Source: Megamerina dolium (taxonomy: Eukaryota > Arthropoda > Insecta > Diptera > Megamerinidae). Taken from it: a stretch of 64,000 nt of DNA. Below are positions 11,333 through 23,630 of the stretch, piece by piece. A program made the translations under genes and the position numbers. Position 1 is the first letter of the stretch; every line of letters begins with the position of its first letter. The notes under the pieces are model-generated. The model was given only the letters and a program-made list of their open reading frames with translations, was not told the DNA's origin and made no database searches. The stretch covers positions 51,618,508 through 51,682,507 of the forward strand of contig OY978528.1 in NCBI GenBank assembly GCA_963854835.1. Reading direction: 5' to 3'.

Positions 11333-12202
11333 TTTTATTCTTTATTTAATTAATTAAACTTAAACAATATAAATTAAAATCTACATACCTACATAATAGT
11401 AATAATAATAATTTAAAATATATATATATGCATATGATATAATGCTTTGTTCAAAATTCTCTTTTGGCTTCATTTAGAAGCTGTCAGATAACATGTTTCT
11501 CTCTTTGAATAACAGTTGTCACAAAAATATAACTCTAAATATGTGCATGTATATGTGAGTATAATACGTATATATGTATATAAGGATTTTAAGTGAAAAT
11601 TTGCTTACAAACTAATGTTTGAATTTTTGGTCCAATATAGTAAATAAGTGAATACAAAACAAACAAAAATCAAAATAACAAAAAATTATATAAAAGTTAT
11701 GAAATTATGTAAAAAACAAAAAAAAAACAGAGTAATAAATAAGCAATACTATCTTTGTAATAATAATGAGTATATACTACTAGGTATATATTGTATATAC
11801 AATAGGAAAAATAATGTCACATCAAAAAAAAAAAAAAAAGAAACGAATAATAAAAATCACAAAATAAAGAAATATTTAAAATATAGTAGTATTCAACTCA
11901 AATACATAGGTATTGTATATGCGTGCATAACAAAAGGAGTTATATATTGTATGTGTATAAAAATTGTACAATAGTAATAATAATACGTAAATAAATTTTG
12001 TGATTATTCAAAAGAAAAACTAAATTTCAATACCAAAATTATTTAAAACTTTTGCGGCATGTCAATTTAAAGGTGAATACAAAAAAATTACGTGTATACA
12101 ATTTTTGTTTGTTTGTTAAAACTAAGCAAAATTAAAGTGCATACAACTTGCGTACCTATATTTCTACTACAGCTCTTCAAAATAGAACAGTTCGTTTTGC
12201 CT
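11333..12202 (-). other. ple: Probable ple 3' untranslated region
   Basis: Downstream of the ple stop codon the minus strand is AT-rich and non-coding. The first clear AATAAA-type signals on the minus strand (TTTATT on plus) that I noticed are near 11333-11346. Further ones lie lower down, so the transcript could be longer. The end is uncertain. Confidence 0.3.
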
Positions 12203-15200
12203 TTAGAATGGACACCGTAATTTTTGGATTGCATTTGTCAGATGTAAGATTTCTGTGTTCATCTGTTGTACAAGTGTGTCCAATTTATCCACGGAATCCA
12301 AGATTTCAACACGTTGGGTATGTGGATTGAAGCGCACCTCGAATGGACGTGACATTGTTGAGACCCAGCGACGGAACTTATCTTTGGCATCCTCAAAACT
12401 TTCGGCCACATAATAGATTGGCTGATATTCTTGATCCTGATAGGGTTGTACAGCTGTGGTGGCTGGTTCGAATGGACGATGCTCACACTTGTCACTGATG
12501 GCGTGCAACAGTTCACCGTAGGCTGAGAGTAAACCAGCACCGTAAGCCTTAACTTGACCATGTTCTTTGCATAAACCGAATTCAACTGTGAACCAGTAGA
12601 CCTTTAGAATGGATGAAAAAAGACAAAAACAAAAAACATGTAAATAAAAGTGTTGTTTTATTTCTATTTTATTGATTATGTTAGAAACTTGACACTGACA
12701 TTTCCAGTTGCAAGCACATCAAACTAAAATTTGTCGTCAATTTTTCGAATTCAACCAGCAGCAGCAGCAGCTAGCCAGTCAGCTCAATTCATACAATAAC
12801 ACTCTAATGCTGAACATTGAAATGTCGCCGCATTTTAATTTAGCCAGCAAACAAGGCCAATTGAACATAAAAATATTACACACAGCATGATCACTTGCAA
12901 TGTCTGTCTGTGTACGAACGATGAACATATTCAAGTCAAGATTGTAATTTACGATTTCTGAGTCATGGTAACTCAGCAGCAGGCAAGCAAGCAATAGCAA
13001 TAGCAGCATTTGGTTAAATGGCAAACAGCACACGAACTTGAATTATATCATTTTTAGAGGTGCAGTGGCAATCATTGATATTTGGCCATTTGGCGTGTTT
13101 GGCTCAAAATCTTGTATTGCCTTTAAATGCATATTTGAAAATGAACCAACCAACTTTAATATACACAGCACCTGAACAAATTGGCGTGTGAAGTTAAGGC
13201 CACATGTTCTCAAGAGCTGCCTAAAACAATTTTAATTGGTTGCACTTTGTTGTTGTTTGCAATGCATTTAACACATGTTTAATCAAATGCACATTGATGC
13301 GTAGCAATTACCACAACGCGAGAACGGAAGCCGCTCAGTTGTTTTCTGCTAGCAATATCAACTGCATTTCATAGTCATCTACATATGTAATATAATGTAA
13401 TACAACGTTGCCATTGCAATTAACTCATTGGTTATCGTCGTAAATTGGCACTCAAAATGGTTATAACAGCATTAGCATTAGACTTAATTCGTGCATACAC
13501 ATATATATTGTGTCACATACTAGGGTGGTGGCTGGCTATCAAGTTGTTAAATTCTATAACAACAAAGTCAATTAGAAAAGCTTGATTGTCAAATCATAGC
13601 TAAAATAATTATTCAAGGCTAATCGTTACAAATTTTAGCTATGATAGATGTGTGCTGAAACTGCAATCTCAACTTTTCGACTTGTAGTCGTTCGTAATTA
13701 TTGGCTACACACACTTTTTTAAGTTGAACTTAAGCAATGTTAAAAAAATAAGTGCTTTATCAGGTAAACAAAGAGGTATACAAATATATTTTACATTTTT
13801 CTAAATAGATTCATAATTCAGATGCTTCCAATTTCCCCCACTCGGCACTTACTATATACTTAAGCACATATTGTGTAATACTTACGGTGGATAGTTTTTC
13901 GATTTCTTCATCGGAGGCACCCAACGAAGCTAAACCAATCTCTTGTGAGAATTGTGCAAAGCTAGGATCAGCTAAAAGTGGCATATGTCCAAGCAACTCA
14001 TGAATGCAATCACTGTAAGAAAAAAAAATATTATAATAGAAAAATAATACAATTATGAACAAGCCGGACAAGATACTGCTATTAATAATAATAATAACAA
14101 TAATATGTACGAGCAGTGTAAAATAGTGTCGAAGAGGTTATTATATGAGCATATTACATGCTCTAAATTAATTACTTTTAATAGAGCCAAAGCTGAGCTC
14201 TACCTACATATATACATTTCGTAGAATAATGTCATAAGTGTTGGCACTTTACGCCATTCATTTTCTGCTACGATTGCTTTAACATAATTTTCTATACCAT
14301 ATCACCCTCACTCTCTCAAATTCGCACACAATGTCAAATGCCACTTCAAAAGTTTTTGCTTTATTGCAACCACCCAAGCCAATTACTAACTTCCGTAAGC
14401 AAAAATCTGCTCAGCAACTGGTGGTGCCGGTTTTATGGTGGCAATTAGGCGGGTAGTATTATGAAATATATAGGTATGTATAATGTCATTTGTAGAAAAT
14501 TGTTTAAAAACTTCTTTTACATCATCTCTTTGAATGCCATTCGAAATGAAATTAGGATGAAGGCTTTTAACGCATTGCCAGTAAAATGGTACTTTTTGAT
14601 TTAACTTAATTTGCGAGAACACAAAAAATAAAAACTAGAAAGGAAATTGCTGAAGGAAACATTTTAACAAAAGACAAAAAAGCATTATAATTGCTCATGG
14701 AAATTGTTATTTCTTCTTCTTGTACTTGTAAGTAGTGAAAAGTCGAATAATATTTTCAAACACAATTGGCTTTGATACTTACGGTTCTGGAGTGTGGAAT
14801 GGTGAGTTTACATGACGCACATATTGTGTGCTCTGGAAAATACGGAATGCCAATGAAGCAAGGAAGTCACGAGCTGTTAAAAGACCAGCTGCTGGGCGCA
14901 ATGTGAAGCCAGTATTCTTGCGCAGAAAGTCCGACATCTCTTGTAACTGTGGCAAACGATCTTCGACAAAGATGTTCTCATCTTGCAACTTCTTGAATGT
15001 AACACGATATTCTTTGCATGCATGCTTAGTAGCCAAATCCATGACCATACGGAACACTGAACGCCAGGTTTTAATTTCAACATCTGTGTAGTTAATGTAT
15101 GGGATTGGATCGCCATATTTGTAGGCGAAAGCAATTTCGGCAATCTCCTTACGACGTTGACGATAGACTTTATCTGCAAAACCAGGATGATTCAAATCCA

Positions 15201-18200
15201 AATCGGGTTCATATTTGGTCATCAAATGATTGCAATTATCCAATTCCGAAGCATGTTTTGGGAACCATGGTGCCTTTACGCTGATATTGTTCTCAGCTAA
15301 CAAATTAATGCTGCTGAACGAACCGGATTGACGTAGTGAGCGTATCAATTGCAACAAATTGCCACGTGTCATATTGACTTTAACGAGAACATCATGATCA
15401 ACACCTTGATCGCGTGATTGGCGTGATTCAATATGTTCTACATTGCCATGGAATGTTTCGATCGCTTTTAGAATGCGACCCAATGAGGAAATACCCTCCT
15501 TGAGGCGTACAATAATGGCAGCATTTTGCATTGCATTCTCAGCTTCAGATGATTCAGAAGCAGCATTTGCTAAGACAATTTCATCTTCAGTTAAGCCAGC
15601 ATCTGTGAAATGAAATGAGAATAAAAAAAAAAAAAAAGAAATGAAAAATTGAAGATTATTGTGCTCTAAATATGAGATGAGTTTTATATAGGATTATTCA
15701 CAATATCTCGTTCTCACACACTCTCTTGCTCTCTTACTTAAATATGATTAAATATGATGAAATCGGATTTGCAATTCTTAGCACGTAAGTATGGAAGTAT
15801 TTTCAGCCAATTGGCGATATGCTACTTTGTACGTAGGATAGCATAATATCGCATATACATATTTATGAATTATATGTATGTATTATTGCGTCACAAAGCG
15901 TTGCCTTGCAACCACATAACTTAATGGGGTGTGAGTCGTCTTTATACTACATTATTATTATTGTCATAAGCGCCACCGTCATCATCATCATCATCATCAT
16001 CAACATCACAATATCATAGCGATTAAATGAAGTGAAGTCATAAGACTCTTTACCATTTTTTTATTGTACAATGCCATTGTGGCGTTAAGTGCCAAGCGAA
16101 ATAGAAAGAAGAAAAAATCAACTGAATGAATGAAATTGAAATCTCCAACAATAGTAAGCGGAAATGTACGTTATGCCATTTCTACATATTGATATATACA
16201 TATGTATATGAATGAATATATTTCAACATTCCCATGCAGAAAAATCAACTGAAGAAGTGAATCGATGGAAAGAACAATGATGCATTTATGTACTATTCCT
16301 ATGGCATCGTAATGGCAAAATTCATTGAATTTATAAGCATCCTTTCTGCTTGGCTCATACTTTTGTAATTGCTAACCTTTTTCTCTCTGGCTTTTTGTTT
16401 AGTGCGCAACCACCTACAATCACACTAAAACACACACACACACACACACACATGACGACCCTTATATAAAGTATGTTAGTGTGTGAACACTTAAGTGGGC
16501 TCAAAAATCACTTTATCATATTTTAATGTGTTAAATCAATGTCGCATACAGTCCCATGAAATCAAAGTTAAGTAGTTTTTGCAACCACACAAATTGATTG
16601 TGATTCTATTTATACTAGTACTAAATTTACGACTACATACGTATGATATTATTTACTTAGCTTACCATTATCAATATTGTTCGTATAATTTGATGGTTCA
16701 TTATTATTATTATGACCCTCAGCTAGGTTAGCTGAAGTGTTATTATCATCTTGAGCAAAAGTTTCATTCACTGAATCGATTAGTTAATTGTTGTACAAAA
16801 CAAAAAATGCACATACACAATCACAATTAATAACAGGCACATGCAATGAAATAAAAAATATGGAAAAAAAATTAAGAAAATTATTAAATAAAAAAAAAAT
16901 AAAATTATAAGTCAATCAAGCAGAATGCCGCCTACCTTCTTCCTCATTTTGTAAATCAATTTGTTGCTCATCTTGTAATTCAATTTGTTCCTCAGCAGGC
17001 ACATGCTCACCTTTAGCTTGCATAATACATTCTTCCAAGCTTGCATCTTTTTTTTTTTTTACATTTACACAAATTATGAGAAAATTGCGCAAAAAAAATA
17101 AAATACAAATTCAAAATAAAAGAACAAAATTTAAATTAAATTAAATTATAGGTACTAAATAAAAATATAAAGTAAAACATTGCAAAAACAAAACATGCTA
17201 GAGCAAATGCTACAAAAATAATTGCACTCACCATTAGCTTTATTGCGTGCTTCCTCCAACACAGTTTGTTTGGTTTGTTTTACAACCAAAGTCTCAAATC
17301 GCGCATCGTCAACCAATGAACGACGACGCGAGGGGTATCCATTCTGTAAGCGAAATGAAATGAAAAAGAGAGTTAACATTTAATATTTACTTCAAAAAAG
17401 TTTCGAATTTATGATTTATTTAAACAAATCTGATCCTTTAAGCACTTTTTGTCATAGAATTCAATTGAAAAGACTCAAAGGAAATATATGAACAGGAAAT
17501 TACATCTGTGCAAAACAGATCAACATCAATCTTCTTCTTTCTTTAATTCTATCTGATTCATTCTTAGAATTAGGTGATGCACAAGATCCCATATCTGAAT
17601 TACCTTGTGAATTACCTAAATATCTACTTGTTCATTTTTCTTGCTTTTCTTCTACTTCTTCTGCTACGTTTAGATACTACCAAGATGTCTGTGATTTTTG
17701 TTTTTTATTTTTTATTTTTATTTTTTCATATTTCAAATGCAAATAGAAAATGCGGCAACAAGACCTTCACCTTCAAAAACAAAACTTTAATATTTTTTTA
17801 TTTACATACATAAGTATTTTTTTTTTAGTTTTGTTTTGAACGCGATGGCTGCGTCGTCTACTACGGTGAGTTCATTAAACTCAAACTAAAGAAGAAGAAG
17901 AAGAAGAAGAAGAAAATGAAAATAAAAACTACGCATAAAACCGAAATAAACAACAACAAAAAGCTAAGAGAGTCTGGTAGATATGCATTTGACATGACCA
18001 TTGAAAATTTGAATGAAGATATAATTTGATAATCGTAAAATTGCCAAACACTTATAACCTTGATAAATGTGTACGCATGCGCACAATAAAAGCAATATAA
18101 AATATTAATGGAGTTATGCCAATCAATCATTGATCAAAAATTATCGATCGAAATCAATAAAAAAAAACGAGTGTTTATCGATCATGATGACATAACTTTG

Positions 18201-20735
18201 AATTCCGTTTGGAGTTGCAAAATCCAAAATACAAACTTCGACAAAAGAAGAAGCAAATTATTAGGAGGAAAATGAAGAAGATGAAGAAGTAAACAAACAA
18301 AATAAATAATGAAATAAAAATTGTATGTTAACATCAGATGCTCATAGGTATAATTTGTATTTCAAAAACGAAAGTGTTGATGGGGTAGCTAGCTATTAAT
18401 CTAACAACACAATATATTAACACACATCATTAGTTAGCTTGTTAAATATATTTAAGTAGCGTGATCTTTGTCATCATATAATTATATGCTACTAACTACT
18501 ATCGTACTACTACTAATACTACTATTATTCATGCTATTACTGATCATATGTCGATATAAATATCGCTTGTATTACAATAACAAATAAGCCGTTATAAAAA
18601 TCGACCAATTTTTTTTTTTTTGGCTGAATGCTAAAGTTTGCTTGATTGCTCATTTTAAACATTTATGCGTGTATACACATAATTTATACGATTTGTTTGA
18701 ATGACTCTGATTTTTTATCGATCGATGAATTTTTTTTTTTTTTAATAATTTTTGATTTGATTGAATTATTCGGCAAAGTAGTGATGATTTTGTATGGTAT
18801 TTGTAACAGACTCAAATTCACTATGATGGGACAAGTTGTACTTCAAAATCAAATGATTTTGTTGATATTTGTATAAATTATTATAATTTTAATTTGATTA
18901 ATAATTTGGATTTTTCGATTGCGATTTTTTTTTTTTTTTTTGCTTACTATTTTCTTTTAGTTTCTTATTGTTGTTAAGATCACAAAGACCATGATCTTCG
19001 TCTGTGCGTTGAGATTGGCGGCCAAAGTAATAATAATAATAGTAATGGCAAAATTATTTTGTTATGATGTAGTAACAACAAAAATCATAACAAAATAATC
19101 ACAATAACAACAAACTCAAGCAACAAATAAAGGAAGTTATTTGAGAACAATTGCAACCTTCTAACAATTACATATGCATTATTGTGAATGATATTTTAAT
19201 TTCTTTTGATTTTGTTTAAATGATGAATTAATTCGCAATTTTTAGGCGTTTTTGCTTCCTGCAATTTTTTGAACGAACGTTTTTTAGATTTTAGCTATTA
19301 ATCGAATATTCATTTACATTCCACATTGAATTTTTTTTTGTAGGAAACTAATTTGATGTCAGTTGTATTGAGGAAGATTTTACTGAAAATTTTCTGGTTA
19401 GTGCGAGCTGAATTTGGGCATGATGATGTCTAAAGAATGTGCACAATATCTTTGGCTTGCCTTTAGCCTAATATTAGTTACCGCCTCCGGTGATTACAAT
19501 GTAAAAAAGAAAATGGAAAAAACCATAATCAAAAATATTTAAACGCAGTTGCACACTTTACGTACTTCGACGGGCCTGTGTTGTTGTTGCCATTTGTTGT
19601 TGTCATTTTGTGGGTTAAAATGACGAAGATGATGAAAGGTATGTCAGATATTAAAACATAAAATAATGTCATTGTTGTTGATTAACAACAATAAACAACT
19701 TTTGTGATTATTTATTATATCTATATAATCATGATTATCATCATCGCCATCATCATATATGTTCATGATGAACATATAGCTCTTTCAGTGATGATGAGTG
19801 TGTCTTAACGTGTCAACAGCACAGCAAAGCGCATGACAAATGACGACAAGATACAAAACGCTTTCACTCTTGTCAATATTATTACCAAATATATTATTAA
19901 ATAATATTTCATATCATCAGTTTTTTTTCGTTTATTCATTGTCTTGGTTTTTTTTTTTTGTTGGTTAAAAATTTTAATGCAGGTAAAATGTGATATTGAA
20001 ATAATATTTGTAAGCAAACATTAGTAGTATTCAAGTTCTAACCAAAAATTTATTGACGATTGGTTTGATTTATTTATTTATAGCAAAATTATTGTTATAA
20101 AAATGTCAATTTTGAATTTGGCAAATTCAAATTTCATGTTGCTGTGTTATCGTATACTATTGTTAGGTTGTGTGTCTGTGTGTTTCCGTCACAAGTCACG
20201 TAGACCCAATTTCGTGAAAGATATTATGACAAAAATCAAGATGTATAATCATATTTTGAAATAGTATTTAAATGATATTGTTGCTATTGCTTTCAGTAAT
20301 AAGCACTTTGGAAATCATATTTTTTGCTTGGAACACGCGACAGGCAACCAACAGAGGAATAGTAATAAAAATTCAAATAACAAAAAGTGTCAAATCACTT
20401 GGAAACTTGAACTTGTGCCATTTTATTTGATTTGATTTGATGAAAAAAAAATATATTATAGATTCTAAGAATTTGAATATTTTTATAATCCATTTTTATT
20501 AAGAGATTAACACGCATTTTTAATTAGGTTTAATTTCGGTCATATTTTGTGGTTTTATTTGCTTTTTTTGCCAACACGAGGCGTTTTGGAACCTTTTTGT
20601 TTCATTTTTTTTTTTAATAATTATGTATACATAAAATATCATCTGTTATAATAAAATTTGACTTACCTCAATGCTGTAAGATTTTTTGATAGCGAACATT
20701 TCGCGGTTCTTTTGTGCTGCAGCTACGGCCATCAT
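12203..20735 (-). CDS. ple: Tyrosine 3-monooxygenase (tyrosine hydroxylase), complete gene
   Basis: This enzyme converts L-tyrosine to L-DOPA with tetrahydrobiopterin, O2 and iron. It is the rate-limiting step for dopamine and for cuticle catechols. The coding exons on the minus strand are 20735-20667, 17343-17232, 15602-14783, 14012-13886 and 12601-12203. All introns are GT-AG and phases agree at every junction, giving 508 residues. The start is the first of two adjacent ATG codons ([20 protein letters not shown]), which matches pale as I know it. A PKA-type site RRRS sits at Ser32. An ACT-like regulatory domain covers about 90-165 and the catalytic domain starts near APWFP (about 171). Iron ligands are His338 and His343 in HELLGH, and Glu383 in TVEFGLCKE; the His-Glu spacing of 45 equals rat TH (331/376). 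The C-terminal heptad-like helix (about 477-508) fits tetramerisation. I see no damage. Two cassette exons between coding exons 2 and 3 give a longer isoform. Confidence 0.97.
14013..14782 (-). other. ple intron between exons 3 and 4, with an unexplained 78-codon frame
   Basis: The intron is bounded by GTAAGT and CAG. On the minus strand at 14622-14386 it carries an open frame of 78 codons. I do not recognise its product, and it is not part of tyrosine hydroxylase. It lacks convincing splice sites for inclusion, so it is most likely chance or an old insertion. Confidence 0.5.
15965..16005. repeat. (CAT)n microsatellite in a ple intron
   Basis: A run of ATC/CAT triplets lies in the intron between exon D and exon 3. 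Confidence 0.8.
16428..16453. repeat. (CA)n microsatellite in a ple intron
   Basis: About 12 CA units lie upstream of exon 3. Confidence 0.85.
16666..16770 (-). CDS. ple: ple cassette exon D (acidic insert, second half)
   Basis: This 105-nt exon follows exon C. It has an AG acceptor preceded by CGATTCAG and a GTAAGC donor. In the frame set by exon C it encodes [18 protein letters not shown], a run of His plus four Asn, then [11 protein letters not shown], and joins constitutive exon 3 to give NDAGLTEDE. Exon D alone does not keep frame when it is spliced from exon 2, because its entry phase differs by one base. C and D must therefore be used together for a functional long protein of about 580 residues. 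Confidence 0.88.
16936..17046 (-). CDS. ple: ple cassette exon C (acidic insert, first half)
   Basis: This 111-nt exon lies between coding exons 2 and 3. Read after exon 2 (which ends in the first base of a codon) it encodes [20 protein letters not shown] and then a Glu/Gln/Asp-rich tail ending QNEEE, with one base left over. The donor is G|GTAGGC. The acceptor is odd: the intron ends in a run of A residues followed by G, with no pyrimidine tract. Drosophila pale is known to use two such exons only in the epidermal (cuticle) isoform, adding 71 residues. Here exons C and D together add 216 nt, or 72 residues, in frame. The regulated role is inferred from that parallel. Confidence 0.88.
17344..20666 (-). 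other. ple: ple intron 1, 3.3 kb
   Basis: This is the largest ple intron, bounded by GTAAGT and an AG acceptor. It holds a (GAA)n tract at about 17886-17912, several poly-T or poly-A runs, and clusters of ATCA/TCATCA repeats near 19730-19765. Nothing in it reads as a conserved exon. It may contain enhancers, but no binding site was identified with confidence. Confidence 0.7.
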
Positions 20736-21188
20736 TATATTGTTTGTTTGAGAGTTAATTTAAAGAGTTTGTTTGATTTTTAATTTGTATGTTTTTTGTT
20801 TTAGCAAAAAATAAGCCGACGAATTTTCACTTTCACTGCTTATTTTCTCTCTTGTTTAGAATCAACAAAAAAAAACTATACGTTTCCTTGCTTATATTTC
20901 TGTTGAACAGTTGTCAGTTTAGTAGTCTCGACTGTGTTTGTGTCTAGATTAGCTTTGTTGTGAATCCTTTTTCTCGTAGATATAATTTCAGGTTTTTTTT
21001 TTGTGTATGGTTTATCGAAACTTTTCTTCTTAAATTTTTATAAAACTTTTCGATAATATTTATTTAACTTTTGTATCCTTGTCAGTTCGATCAGGCAGAA
21101 AAGCTAATTATTACAATCAAAACACAGCGCAAGTACTTATTTGTTAACCAAAGAAGCAAGTTTAAAGAGCGAATGATATCGAATCAAT
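20736..21188 (-). other. ple: Probable ple 5' untranslated region
   Basis: This minus-strand stretch upstream of the ple start codon is AT-rich and has no long reading frame. If transcription starts about 30 bp below the TATA-like box at 21215-21222, the leader would be roughly 450 nt. No intron was recognised in it. The limits are inferred. Confidence 0.4.
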
Positions 21189-21214
21189 GCATGCTCCATG
21201 TCCAGTTCGGTCCG

Positions 21215-21222
21215 TTTAAATA
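21215..21222 (-). promoter_or_regulatory. ple: TATA-like box of ple
   Basis: The minus strand reads GGGTATTTAAACGGA here, and TATTTAAA is a reasonable TATA box. An initiator-like GCATTG lies about 30-34 bp downstream, around 21185-21192. It sits in the right place and orientation for the ple core promoter, about 0.45 kb before the ATG. This comes from motif spacing only. Confidence 0.4.
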
Positions 21223-21683
21223 CCCTCTAAACGCGTATACTCTGCTGCTGTGATGGTGGGTACACAGCAGCAGCAGCAGCAGCCGAAGTCAAAGCTCGCC
21301 GTAGCCGAAAGCGCAAGCAGTGAGCACAAACGCAAATCACCGCTACACAGGTTTTGTTTTGTTTTGCCTTTTTGTTGTTTTTACTTTTTATTTACTCATT
21401 CATTCGATATATAGCCCAAGATATTAGCATCAGCCACGGCGCGACGCAACGTAATCGAAGGTAATACGAAACATTTGTGACGTTATCATCATCATTAGTT
21501 GTTGTTGTTTGTTCTGTTATGGAAATTATCTCCCGCTTTGCTGATTGGAGATGAAATCGCGCACGCTCCAAAAAGAGGAAAACCTACATCATCGACAGCA
21601 CCAACAATCAACTCAACAATTGGGGTTCCCTCTCACTTTATTGGTAGTTGTTGGTAGTAGCAAGCGAGCAAACAAACATCAAG

Positions 21684-21715
<32 letters not shown>

Positions 21716-22950
21716 GTTCATGTTCCATAATAGTTGAAATAAACGTGAGTAATAAACGAATGCGCGAATACGTTTGGTGGAGCAGTTAAGAGATGCGAAC
21801 CTGAGACGTATCTAACTAAATGAATATATAAGTGGTTGGCGATGGTGGCGATGACTGGAATCTCCCCAATCGGTTTTTTTTTTTGTTCATTTTTCGTTTG
21901 CTTTTGTTTTGATTTTGATTTGCTTTTGAACTCATGCTGTTGCTGCTGTTTGTGTTGGCGCTGGGGCCGCCGCCGCCGCCGCTGTTGTTGATCCAGTAAC
22001 AGGTGTTAATGCGTGAATCGAACACGCTTGCGCGTCATTACAATTTCTCATTATTAAAGAGTTTATTTTTTCTTTGTTTCAAATCTGTTCTCCGGAATTT
22101 TTATTGATGTTGTTGTTGTTGTTATTTTCATTTTTACTTTGCAGGTAGGTGCTTTGTTTTTTTTTTTGTGCGTTTTCTTCGAAACCAAGATATTTTTCAC
22201 TTTTGGGGGAACTTTTTTATAAAATGTATATTTTTTTTTGCTTTGTTTTTTGTATGACGTCGGAATGAGGCTCGTCCCCTCATTTAGAGTATACAGCGCT
22301 ATACAGCGCTATACATCACACTCTACTACTGTTGCGGATTGTCACAGTGATTACTAAGCACTTTGTAGTTATTTACGTCAGCTGTGCTATAGTCTGATTG
22401 TATTTGTTGTATTTGGTTTGAGATATGCAAGAAATTGTATTTTTTATTTTTTTATTTTTATTATTTTTCTTCATAAAAAAATGTATGCTGTACTAGTTGT
22501 TGCTGTTGTAGGTGGTGTATTTTATTATGGTTTAATTTTTTTGTGATTTGAATAATTAAAGTAATTAGACATGTATGCTTATGCTCACATCTACACATAG
22601 CCAACAGTTTGCTATTCAGTTAAGACGGATATATTTTCATTTTCTGGTTTGGCTCGAGTTGATTTCTGTTTAGCTGTTCTATTTAAGTGGAATATGAAAT
22701 ACCACAATATGTTGGTATGCTTGAGTAGATACTTTAAGCTAATTATTATAAAGCGGATACGGATGATTAAATTTTATTGGCGGCTTCTGTTATACATTAA
22801 CAAACGCCCAAGGATATTTTGGAGAGAGTTTTGAATTAATTAATTAATATATAAATTAATAAAATATATAAATAAAATGCTATACATCGAAAGCAATATT
22901 TGTACAAAATTATGATTCTATATTTTGTCTCTCATACATACAGGAATTCT
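21223..22950. promoter_or_regulatory. ple upstream region, CAG/CAA and GTT triplet-rich
   Basis: This region directly upstream of the proposed ple promoter is less AT-rich than its surroundings. It holds CAG runs (21260-21280), CAA/CAG runs (21680-21715), GCC triplets (21966-21982) and an 11-bp tandem duplication TATACAGCGC (about 22290-22312). CRE-like TGACGT lies at about 22255-22260. An enhancer role is inferred from position only; the short frames here are triplet-repeat products. Confidence 0.35.
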
Positions 22951-22955
22951 TTACA

Positions 22956-23630
22956 TACCCTGCAAAAAATTTGAGACTATTCTCTAAAGAGAGTAGTTCG
23001 GTATTAATCTGTTCGAGATCAATTTTTAAATTGATTCATATATTTAGAGATTTTCTACAACTTCAAGTTATTCGCTTTTAAGTTAAGAATGATATGTTGC
23101 ACGTTAGTGTAGCTGGTAGAGCAACGGCGATAGAAAATACGATAGCAAAACACATGATGTTGTGTGGGTACCCAGGTTCGAATCCGAAAAGAGAAAATGC
23201 GTAAATTTTATTTGTACATTTAAATTTGAAATATATGAATCGGAAATCATAATGCAATGAATGAAAATAAATTGTTTGATCTGCACTCTGTCTGTACCCG
23301 TAAAAAATAAAAAATAGTTTTTTTTTACATGAGAATTATAATAAATAAATTATTTTGTTTCGAAGAGCAAAAATGCGTAAATTGTCAAATAATTGACAAG
23401 AAAATATAATTAAGAATTATAATGCATTGAATGTGAAATTTCTAACCGTACTAATCTACATTTATACCCATTCGGGTATAAAAGGGTACAAATTGGTCTC
23501 TTCATAGGATATGGTCGAACAAAAGGGAACAGTTCACTCCATATAAAGAGATCAAAAGTGCGATTAGTCGTATATTCCTTTGCGACTGATCCCGGATACA
23601 TCCCGGACCAGTCGCATTTTTTGCAGGGTA
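22956..23630. mobile_element. TIR-bounded non-autonomous element with tRNA-like core, copy 1
   Basis: It is bounded by perfect 15-bp inverted repeats (TACCCTGCAAAAAAT / ATTTTTTGCAGGGTA). Inside it has GTAGCTGGTAGAGCAACGG and, 60 bp on, GGTTCGAATCC, which look like Pol III A and B boxes. Near the right end it has the palindrome TATACCC-attc-GGGTATA followed by TATAAAAGGG-type sequence. There is no coding potential. A second copy is at 56050-57068. Confidence 0.75.

Noticed and set aside
12708..13033. Small frames on both strands in the last ple intron
   Set aside because: Neither fits the enzyme nor has usable splice sites; the GCAGCAGCAG and AGCAATAGCA triplets explain them.
21545..21730. 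61-codon Gln-rich frame upstream of ple
   Set aside because: Composition is driven by CAA/CAG repeats, and there is no sign of conservation.
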